Below, piece after piece: positions 23,621 through 30,056 of a DNA stretch of 32,338 bases (its first letter is position 1; each line of letters opens with the position of its first letter). Origin of the DNA: Paludibacter jiangxiensis (GTDB lineage: Bacteria > Bacteroidota > Bacteroidia > Bacteroidales > Paludibacteraceae); assembly GCA_945870155.1 (NCBI GenBank), contig CAMBSB010000041.1, forward strand, positions 1-32,338, in the 5' to 3' direction. The notes under the pieces are model-generated. The model was not told the DNA's origin, ran no database searches, and worked only from the letters and a program-made list of their open reading frames with translations. Both the position numbers and the translations under genes were made by a program.

Positions 23621-23658
23621 GTATAAAAAAGGCTGATATTATTCAGCCTTTTTTATAC
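23621..23658. terminator. Bidirectional intrinsic terminator
   Basis: A perfect 16-bp stem, GTATAAAAAAGGCTGA (23621-23636) with 23643-23658, closes over the loop TATTAT. A-runs and T-runs flank the GC core so it can work on both strands. It ends the Spy-like gene on the plus strand and the oxidase operon (stop at 23670) on the minus strand. Confidence 0.88.
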
Positions 23659-23669
23659 CTTTTCTTTAA

Positions 23670-25298
23670 TCATTCCTTTGTTTTTGGAACAATGTCATTT
23701 ACATCAAGTTTTGATGGTGTAAATATCTGTAATACACCTTTTAAACCTAAACTCATTACAATATTATAGAAGAATGCTAAAAACCCTACAGTTAATAATA
23801 TACCTGACAATAAGGCCAATATCATATACAAGTTGTATTCCCCTTCATAATATAATGTGCGTCGTAACATACCATGTAAGCCAGCCATACCCATAAAGGC
23901 TCCCATTCCAATACCTCCTAATAAATGACACCAGAAATGTACATTTGCCAATTTTTGGCTATGTAGTTTTGCACCATTAGTTACAATTGGAAATAGTATA
24001 TAAACTGCTGAATAAAGGGTCATGGTTAAACCAACCAAAATTGCAACATGAACATGAGGTCCAATTATCCATTGTGTGTTGTGTAAAATACGGTTCAATC
24101 CTATGTCAGCTTGCATAATTCCGGCAGGAACAGCTAAACCGAAACCTAATAAACCACCCAATAAAAATTTCAGAGGATTTGTCATTTTCAACGGTCTTGC
24201 ACTCCATAACGTTACCAATGTAATAAAGAATGCCAATCCTTGCGTAATTAATTCAAAAGCTGTTACCAATTCTCCCGAAAGTATTTTAAGAATTCCGGGT
24301 TGTGCCTGATCAGACATTAAATGGTGCGACCATACTGTCCATGAAACCACTAACTCTACTAATAAAGCAATACGAGCAATTTTTGCCATGAACAATTCTT
24401 TACCAGTAATTAACATAGCTAATAAATACCAGGTTCCTGCCACAAAAATCAAAACTAAACCATCTGCAATTAAATCGAGCCCCCACCAGAACCAATTTTT
24501 GTAAAGCAGTGCATCAACGGCAGTATTTTTTAAATCGTAACCCATTAAATGTCCTACCATGTAAACCAGAATTAAAACACCTGTAAACAATATAATACCG
24601 GCATTTAATGCAACATCAACCGTACCTCGTGCTACAGCTGCAATGGGTAATGATACTAAAGGTTCCGTACGATTTTGTTTTTTGCGAAATATATTTTTTA
24701 CGCTGTCAATACCTAACGCTGAGCCTAATAATTTTTTACCATTTTGTTTTTCCCAACCCACTGGTGTATATGTTATTGTAGCAAAAATATTGATTACAAA
24801 GAAAACTGTTCCAACCATTACCAATGCAATACCTGTTATAAAAAATGCTCCTCCAAGTGGATTAAATTGAGTAAAATCGGCAGGAAGTGGCCAATAGAGG
24901 GTGTAAAGGGGTGAGTAGTGAGTCAAAAAACCGGCTGTCCAAAAAACCAAAGTGCCAATGGCTATAAAAAGATAGGTTAGATTCCCTAATTTATAACTCC
25001 ACAAAGGTTTTTTCATTAAATAGGGAACTAAAAATAAAAAAGCTCCAAAAACCAAGGAATAGGTGGAACCAAAAATCCCAACCAATGGGTGAGCAGTTAA
25101 CATGCCAAAATACTGATCGGCAGGCATTAAGCTTGCATCAACTTGCATTATGCGCATCAACATTCCTTCGAAAAGCGCAAAGAAATAATAAACCAATGAT
25201 ACTACCACAAACCGGAGTACCAACTTTTGCATTGGAGTTAAACTTTTAGGTTTGAATAAACCTTCTTCTCCATCTAACAATATATTTATGAATTTCAT
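23670..25298 (-). CDS. Heme-copper oxidase subunit I, NO-reductase-like (gNOR type)
   Basis: This 542-residue protein with about 13-14 membrane segments belongs to the heme-copper oxidase superfamily, nearest the B (ba3) group in pattern. Heme ligands are in place: His70 (AHPLVGIFGSTY) and His417 for low-spin heme and His415 for high-spin heme (HNTQWIIGPHVHVA). Two of three Cu ligands are His325-His326 (VWSHHLM). The third, normally His in TM6 (FWW-TGH-PIVY), is Asp275 here (FWW-GLD-LIAD), and the cross-linked Tyr four residues on is Asp279. Loss of that His and Tyr rules out a normal oxygen reductase. As I recall, an Asp in this place defines the gNOR family proposed to reduce NO to N2O. It is the third gene after an Rrf2 regulator and subunit II. 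Function is inferred from ligand pattern and context. Confidence 0.85.
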   Translation of the reverse strand: MKFINILLDGEEGLFKPKSLTPMQKLVLRFVVVSLVYYFFALFEGMLMRIMQVDASLMPADQYFGMLTAHPLVGIFGSTYSLVFGAFLFLVPYLMKKPLWSYKLGNLTYLFIAIGTLVFWTAGFLTHYSPLYTLYWPLPADFTQFNPLGGAFFITGIALVMVGTVFFVINIFATITYTPVGWEKQNGKKLLGSALGIDSVKNIFRKKQNRTEPLVSLPIAAVARGTVDVALNAGIILFTGVLILVYMVGHLMGYDLKNTAVDALLYKNWFWWGLDLIADGLVLIFVAGTWYLLAMLITGKELFMAKIARIALLVELVVSWTVWSHHLMSDQAQPGILKILSGELVTAFELITQGLAFFITLVTLWSARPLKMTNPLKFLLGGLLGFGLAVPAGIMQADIGLNRILHNTQWIIGPHVHVAILVGLTMTLYSAVYILFPIVTNGAKLHSQKLANVHFWCHLLGGIGMGAFMGMAGLHGMLRRTLYYEGEYNLYMILALLSGILLTVGFLAFFYNIVMSLGLKGVLQIFTPSKLDVNDIVPKTKE

Positions 25299-25336
25299 AT
25301 TAATATTTTTTTATATTTTACATTTAACTTGTTTAA

Positions 25337-25882
25337 TTATTCTACGACTACCACATCTTTTTCAATCATTTGTGCACCTTTAGGACCTGAGTATTCAGTG
25401 GAACGAATACTATAAACGCCAGGACTATTAAATTGCCAAAGGATATCATTTAAATGTCCGGGTACAACTTGCATTTGAAAAACCATAGAATTATCCTGAC
25501 GGAACAATCCAAAGCCATAAGTCAGGTCTTTTGAATACACATTGAACATAGCTTTTTGTTCCACTTTAATCATTAGTTTTTCAGCCGGAAGCTGAAATTC
25601 ATGATTGGCAACAGTAATGTCAAAAACCACATCTGCTTTAATATCAGCGCGATTAATATCCATAGAAGACCATGGAATGGTGTTGTAAGTAATAATGTGT
25701 AGCGAAACTCCAGCTACAATTAGTACCGAAACAAATGCATAAAAAAGCTTGTTTGGCGCTTTGTAAGTATCACCTTGTTTGGTAATTTTATACGCAAACC
25801 AAGCCATTAACGAAATGATGGAAATTGTGTAACAAGTGTACGCAATTGTTTGTCCCCAAAGGACAACTTGTGAATCGACCAT
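25337..25882 (-). CDS. Subunit II of the NO-reductase-like oxidase, without CuA
   Basis: This 181-residue protein has two membrane segments (about 11-33 and 46-68) and a periplasmic cupredoxin-like domain. Against oxidase subunit II the C-terminal segment aligns position by position, but the CuA ligands are gone. The usual C-x3-C-G-x2-H-x2-M reads S161-TEY-S165-G-PK-G169-AQ-M172, and the upstream His (as in IHGF) is Tyr122 (LTYGF). Only Met172 remains. It therefore cannot form CuA or accept electrons from cytochrome c that way. Quinol or another donor acting through subunit I is likely. It lies 38 bases upstream of subunit I and 25 after the regulator, on the same strand. Confidence 0.82.
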   Translation of the reverse strand: MVDSQVVLWGQTIAYTCYTISIISLMAWFAYKITKQGDTYKAPNKLFYAFVSVLIVAGVSLHIITYNTIPWSSMDINRADIKADVVFDITVANHEFQLPAEKLMIKVEQKAMFNVYSKDLTYGFGLFRQDNSMVFQMQVVPGHLNDILWQFNSPGVYSIRSTEYSGPKGAQMIEKDVVVVE

Positions 25883-25907
25883 AAGAATTGGATTTTTAGT
25901 TAATATA

Positions 25908-26333
25908 TTATTTTAGTGAAAGATTTGTCAAATTATTTTCGTTTTTTATATCATTTAATGTTGTAGTTTTCAGTAATGATAAGGTTGAATTTCGCACTTC
26001 ACCCCACCTTTCGTGCATGGAGCATTTTTGAGTTAACGGACATTCACTGAAGCCAAAAAAACACATATTTTCAAATTTTGTGTCATCTGTTGCTTCAATA
26101 ATATCCATAAGTGAAATCTCGTTGAGCGACTTAGCTATCTGATAACCACCTGTTTTGCCTTGTACGCTTACAAGTAAACCTTGCTTTAATAAAAAATTTA
26201 ACTGTTTTCGTAAATATCTGTATGGTATTTGAAGTTTGTCGAATAAGTCATTCGCTGTATAAAGCAATTTTTCATCCATAGCCATAAAACTTAAAATTCG
26301 AAGCGCATATTCCGTGGTATTACTTAATTTCAT
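25908..26333 (-). CDS. Rrf2-family Fe-S regulator, NsrR-like
   Basis: This 141-residue winged-helix protein of the Rrf2 family begins MKLSNTTEYALRILSFMA, the classical start, with the recognition region IPYRYLRKQLNFLLKQGLLVSVQGKTGGYQIAK. Three cysteines, Cys91, Cys98 and Cys104 (spacing C-x6-C-x5-C), match the cluster ligands of NsrR/IscR-type sensors. It precedes a NO-reductase-like pair on the same strand, so NO sensing and local repression are the natural reading; IscR- or RsrR-like roles cannot be excluded. A 22-bp palindrome overlapping its own predicted transcription start (26394-26415) supports autoregulation. The functional assignment is inferred from cluster ligands and context. Confidence 0.85.
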   Translation of the reverse strand: MKLSNTTEYALRILSFMAMDEKLLYTANDLFDKLQIPYRYLRKQLNFLLKQGLLVSVQGKTGGYQIAKSLNEISLMDIIEATDDTKFENMCFFGFSECPLTQKCSMHERWGEVRNSTLSLLKTTTLNDIKNENNLTNLSLK

Positions 26334-26393
26334 TTTTTGAGAGTTTTATTTTTTTAGAATCAGAATCTATATTTATATAATTTGTTTTGTTTT

Positions 26394-26415
26394 AATGATA
26401 CCTTTAGGTGTCATT
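26394..26415. promoter_or_regulatory. Candidate operator of the Rrf2 regulator
   Basis: AATGATACC-TTTA-GGTGTCATT is a 22-bp palindrome with one mismatched pair. Size and layout resemble NsrR-type sites (two 9-11 base arms). It begins just after the -7 box of the operon (26422-26429 on the minus strand) and would cover the transcription start, the right place for a repressor. Confidence 0.65.
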
Positions 26416-26421
26416 ACTGTG

Positions 26422-26451
26422 CAAATATACATATATTTTAATACAAACCAA
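26422..26451 (-). promoter_or_regulatory. Promoter of the regulator-NO reductase operon
   Basis: On the minus strand, TATATTTG (26422-26429) matches TAnnTTTG, and TTG at 26449-26451 lies 19 bases upstream as the -33 element. It is about 90 bases upstream of the regulator ATG. Confidence 0.6.
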
Positions 26452-26632
26452 CATTTTAGGAAAATAATTTACATGAAAACACTTTTATACCCCAAGTAAA
26501 ATCTTGTATTCCATTATATATCAATGTTATATGCATCTATAAATCTATTTGCGTTAATAAAAAAACAGTTACATTATTTTTTTTATTTTGTATAAATATT
26601 AAATCTGTTTTATTATTTGTAATATAAATGCA

Positions 26633-26670
26633 AAAAGCCCCGAAGTTCATTTTCTGACTTCGGGGCTTTT
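26633..26670 (-). terminator. Intrinsic terminator of sucCD
   Basis: AAAAGCCCCGAAGT (26633-26646) pairs perfectly over 14 bp with ACTTCGGGGCTTTT (26657-26670) around a 10-base loop. On the minus strand it is followed by T-rich sequence. It lies 22 bases beyond the sucD stop. Confidence 0.88.
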
Positions 26671-26691
26671 AAAATTTGAAAGTTTTAGTGA

Positions 26692-27570
26692 TTATTTTCT
26701 ATCTGCCAAAGCTTTTTTTACTAAATCAGGTAATTCAACCGGTCTACGAGCAACCGGTACGCCAATTGCTTCGAATGCTGCAATTTTTTCGGCAGCAGTA
26801 CCGCTACCACTCGAAATAATGGCTCCTGCATGTCCCATACGTTTTCCTACCGGAGCTGTTTGTCCTGCTATAAAAGCTACAACAGGTTTTGTTATATGCT
26901 CTTTAATATATTGTGCTGCACGTTCTTCAGCATCTCCACCAATTTCTCCAATAAGTACTATGACTTCAGTTTGAGGATCATCTTCAAACATTTGCAACAA
27001 TTCCTGATAATACAAACCTGCAACCGGGTCACCACCAATACCTACACAGGTACTTTGACCTAAACCGCTGTTAGTTAAAAGACTAACCATTAAATAAGTC
27101 AAAGTTCCACTGCGGCTCATCAAACCTACATTTCCTTTTTTAAATATATCAACAGGCAAAATTCCTATCATCGATTCGCCAGGAGTAATTAAACCCGGAC
27201 AGTTTGCACCAATGAGTTTTGTGCCTTTTTTCTTTAAATAATTGGTGGCTTTAACCATATCCAGTGTTGGTACACCTTCCGAAATACAGATTACCAAATC
27301 TATTCCGGCTTCTGAAGCTTCCAAAATGGCATCTCCTGCCAATGGTGCCGGAACAAAAATTATTGAAGTATCAGCTCCTGTTGCTTTTACAGCATCTTCT
27401 ACGGTATTGTAAACAGGAATTCCATCCATTAACTGTCCACCTTTACCCGGTGAAACACCCGCAACAACATTTGTTCCGTATGCTTTCATTTTGGAGGTAT
27501 GAAAACTTCCGTCTCTTCCGGTTATTCCCTGAACCAGAACTTTGGTATTTTTATTTATTAATATGCTCAT
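26692..27570 (-). CDS. sucD: Succinyl-CoA ligase, alpha subunit
   Basis: This 292-residue subunit interconverts succinyl-CoA and succinate with nucleotide triphosphate synthesis in the TCA cycle, together with SucC. The CoA-binding Rossmann start is [15 protein letters not shown] (residues 11-25), with [11 protein letters not shown] at 123-133. The phosphohistidine is His247 in [14 protein letters not shown]. It ends in [15 protein letters not shown]. Length is standard (about 290). It follows sucC on the same strand after an 80-base spacer that holds a heptamer array, and a terminator follows it. NTP preference (ATP or GTP) is not visible here because it is set by the beta subunit. Confidence 0.97.
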   Translation of the reverse strand: MSILINKNTKVLVQGITGRDGSFHTSKMKAYGTNVVAGVSPGKGGQLMDGIPVYNTVEDAVKATGADTSIIFVPAPLAGDAILEASEAGIDLVICISEGVPTLDMVKATNYLKKKGTKLIGANCPGLITPGESMIGILPVDIFKKGNVGLMSRSGTLTYLMVSLLTNSGLGQSTCVGIGGDPVAGLYYQELLQMFEDDPQTEVIVLIGEIGGDAEERAAQYIKEHITKPVVAFIAGQTAPVGKRMGHAGAIISSGSGTAAEKIAAFEAIGVPVARRPVELPDLVKKALADRK

Positions 27571-27589
27571 GGTATTTTTTTTGTTATTT

Positions 27590-27638
27590 CACGTTTCATG
27601 TTTCGAGTTTCGCGTTTCATGTTTCGCGTTCTACGTTA
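27590..27638. repeat. Heptamer array (7 units) between sucC and sucD
   Basis: Units on the plus strand are CACGTTT CATGTTT CGAGTTT CGCGTTT CATGTTT CGCGTTC TACGTTA. The core GTT at positions 4-6 is constant and the period is exactly 7 for 49 bases. A 14-base word (CGTTTCATGTTTCG) is repeated exactly at 27592 and 27613. It fills most of the intercistronic spacer of a two-subunit enzyme. Confidence 0.75.
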
Positions 27639-27650
27639 AAAACTTTAATA

Positions 27651-28784
27651 TTAATTATTTGCTAATCTGATTGCTTCCTGTGCTGCTTCGCTCAAAGAAT
27701 TTACGGTTGGCAGGTTATGTTCACTTATAATACGTAAACCTTCTTCAGCATTTGTGCCGGATAAACGAATGACAATTGGAATGTCTACTTTCATTTGATC
27801 AAGCGCAATTATAAGTCCTTTGGCAACATCATCGCAACGAGTAATTCCACCGAAAATATTAATCATAATTACCTTCACATTTTTGTCAGATAATAACAAA
27901 TTCATAGCTGTAATCACCTTTTGAGGATTTGAACTTCCACCAATATCAAGGAAATTAGCCGGATTTCCACCAAAATATTTAATAACATCCATTGAAGCCA
28001 TGGCAAGTCCGGCACCATTCACCATACAACCAATTGTACCATCCAAGCGTATATAAGTTAAGCCACTTTCTTTGGCCGCAATTTCTTTCTTTTCATCTTC
28101 GGTAGGTTCATCTAAAGCTGCAATTTTAGGTTGACGAAACAATGCATTGTCATCAAAATTCATTTTGCCATCGAGCGCTAAAAGTTTGCCATCGTCGGTA
28201 ACAACTAATGGATTGATTTCAACCAATGAAGCATCGGTATCAAGGAAAATTTGATAAAGTTTTTGGAATAAATCAACAGCTTGTTTTACTAATGCAAAGT
28301 CAGTGAACAGTTTAAATGCAATTTTGCGTGCCAAAAAAGCTGTCATTCCTAAATCTGGATCAATAACAAATTTATGTATTGCATCCGGATTGTCTTTAGC
28401 TACTTCTTCAATTTCTACACCACCTTCGGAGCTGGCCATAAAAATGACCGATTTTGAATTGCGGTCGATAGTTAATCCAACATAAAACTCCGAATTGAAT
28501 TTTACGCCTTGCGCCACCAATACTTTTTCTACTTTGTAGCCCTTTATGTCCATGCCCAAAATGCTATGTGCAGCATTTTTTGCCTCTTCCATGGTACGTG
28601 CCAATTTTACACCACCTGCTTTTCCTCTGCCTCCTGCATGTACTTGTGCTTTTACTACTACGGGTAAACCTAATTCCTCAGTTGCTTTTACAACTTCCTC
28701 AGTTGAATAACAAACTGTTTCGTTTGTCACCAAAATTGAATAACGCGAAAAAATTTCTTTCGATTGATATTCGTGAATTTTCAT
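27651..28784 (-). CDS. sucC: Succinyl-CoA ligase, beta subunit
   Basis: This 377-residue ATP-grasp subunit binds the nucleotide and contributes to the succinate site. It begins MKIHEYQSKEIFSRY, a typical SucC start, followed by VVKAQVHAGGRGKAGGVKLA (about residues 43-62), the nucleotide-binding loop. Later blocks are LVEINPLVVTDDGKLLALDGKMNFDDNA, with acidic residues binding Mg, and CMVNGAGLAMASMDVIKYFGG with FLDIGGSS and INIFGGITRCDDVAKGL at the subunit interface. Length is near the usual 385-390. It is the first gene of sucC-sucD. A minus-strand TAACTTTG at 28914-28921 is a candidate -7 box. Confidence 0.97.
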   Translation of the reverse strand: MKIHEYQSKEIFSRYSILVTNETVCYSTEEVVKATEELGLPVVVKAQVHAGGRGKAGGVKLARTMEEAKNAAHSILGMDIKGYKVEKVLVAQGVKFNSEFYVGLTIDRNSKSVIFMASSEGGVEIEEVAKDNPDAIHKFVIDPDLGMTAFLARKIAFKLFTDFALVKQAVDLFQKLYQIFLDTDASLVEINPLVVTDDGKLLALDGKMNFDDNALFRQPKIAALDEPTEDEKKEIAAKESGLTYIRLDGTIGCMVNGAGLAMASMDVIKYFGGNPANFLDIGGSSNPQKVITAMNLLLSDKNVKVIMINIFGGITRCDDVAKGLIIALDQMKVDIPIVIRLSGTNAEEGLRIISEHNLPTVNSLSEAAQEAIRLANN

Positions 28785-28913
28785 TTGTTTATTTGATTTT
28801 CTTTGTATCGTTTTTAAAGGAACTTATTGATTTTCAACAGTACTTTAAATGATATTGTATTATAAATTTGTTTTATTTAAAAATAACGTTTTATTCTTAT
28901 TTTGTAAAGACTA

Positions 28914-28921
28914 CAAAGTTA
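28914..28921 (-). promoter_or_regulatory. Candidate -7 box of sucCD
   Basis: The minus-strand word TAACTTTG fits TAnnTTTG and lies 130 bases upstream of the sucC ATG. A TTTG at the -33 side is 24 bases away, longer than usual, so the match is partial. Confidence 0.4.
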
Positions 28922-28974
28922 ATCTTTATATCGAATTTATTATTACAAAAATGTATTTTTATTGAAAAAAATTT

Positions 28975-29817
28975 CTATTCTAATATTTTATCAAATAGAA
29001 TAGTTTCAGCAATTTTATGTTTGTTGAATTGAGCTTCAACAGTGCAACATTCTGTATATGCATCGTGTTCGAAAAATAGAATTTGATTTTTCTCGGCAGC
29101 TTCGTCCAACAATTTCTTTTTGTCTTCCATAGCGGCAAGAGGGAAAATATCATAAGACGATAACCAGGCTATAGGTATATTGGCTGCCAATGGTATTACA
29201 TCTCCTACATAAAGCAGAGTTTTGTTGCCCAAATTAATATAGCTAACAAGTTGACCTACTGTATGTCCATTGAAAATTCGCACTTCAATTTCAGGGCAAA
29301 CAAATTGGTTTTGCGCAACTAATTCCAGTTTTCCGGCTTCGAAAATAGGCATCATATTTTCTTTAAAATAGGAATCGCCTTCACGCACATTAGGATTTAA
29401 AAAGTTATTCCATTGCGTTTCACTTACCCAATGTGTGGCTTGAGGAAAAACCATTTCTACCACACTGCCATCGTGATTGAATTTGGTAGCTCCACCGCAA
29501 TGATCGAAATGCAAATGAGTGAAAATAACATCTGTAATATCATTGCAGGTATAGCCAATTTTTGCCAATACTACATCAAAATTGATAACTCCCTCAAAAC
29601 CATAATATTTCAGATATTGTAACTGCTTATCACCAGTGCCGGTGTCAATCAAAATACGCTTTTCACCAGTGTCAATTAACAAACAACGCATGTGAACCAA
29701 GCAATAATTATCCGCATCGCAAGGATAACGTTTTTGCCAAACTTTTTTGGGAACAACTCCGAATGCAGCTCCACCATCAACATGAAATGTGCCGGCTTCA
29801 ATTTTAAATAATTTCAT
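28975..29817 (-). CDS. Metallo-beta-lactamase-fold hydrolase
   Basis: This 280-residue enzyme has the complete dinuclear zinc ligand set of the fold: His101, His103, Asp105 and His106 (THLHFDHCGG), His185 (NGHTVGQL), Asp206 (LLYVGDVIPL) and His251 (FEHDAY). The strand ILIDTGTGDK near 55-64 and the overall length of about 280 resemble the lactonase/AttM-like and alkylsulfatase-unrelated MBL group, which includes acyl-homoserine lactonases and various esterases. There is no signal peptide, so it is cytoplasmic. The substrate cannot be inferred. It appears to be a single gene; it ends 190 bases before sucC, and no clear promoter or terminator was found for it. Confidence 0.88.
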   Translation of the reverse strand: MKLFKIEAGTFHVDGGAAFGVVPKKVWQKRYPCDADNYCLVHMRCLLIDTGEKRILIDTGTGDKQLQYLKYYGFEGVINFDVVLAKIGYTCNDITDVIFTHLHFDHCGGATKFNHDGSVVEMVFPQATHWVSETQWNNFLNPNVREGDSYFKENMMPIFEAGKLELVAQNQFVCPEIEVRIFNGHTVGQLVSYINLGNKTLLYVGDVIPLAANIPIAWLSSYDIFPLAAMEDKKKLLDEAAEKNQILFFEHDAYTECCTVEAQFNKHKIAETILFDKILE

Positions 29818-29966
29818 TTATTACTTTTTTGCTCTAAAACGTTTTTTATTAATTTATGTTCAAGGAAAATCGAAAATATTTTTGATTTTTATTTGCTTTA
29901 TTTTCTAAATGCTAAGTATTATATATTCATATTTATATGGTTGTTGGATATGCTTGTTAATCAGCT

Positions 29967-30056
29967 AATTAACAAATAACCAATTAACAAATCAACCAAT
30001 TAAACAATCACCTAATTAACCAATCACCTAATTAACCAATTCACCAATCATCTAAT
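29967..30056. repeat. 16-bp tandem array (about 5.5 units)
   Basis: Units read AATTAACAAATAACC, AATTAACAAATCAACC, AATTAAACAATCACCT, AATTAACCAATCACCT, AATTAACCAATTCACC and a partial AATCATCT. All full units share AATTAA. Starts are at 29967, 29982, 29998, 30014, 30030 and 30046, so the period is 16 after a 15-base first unit. The array ends on the stop codon of the alpha-2-macroglobulin-like gene (30048-30050). Confidence 0.75.

Noticed and set aside
27264-27665. 133-codon plus-strand frame over sucD
   Set aside because: Antisense to conserved sucD coding sequence and crosses the heptamer array; Leu/His-rich as expected of a shadow.
29967-30056. CRISPR array
   Set aside because: The 16-base units are directly contiguous with no unique spacers and no cas genes nearby; it is a simple tandem array.
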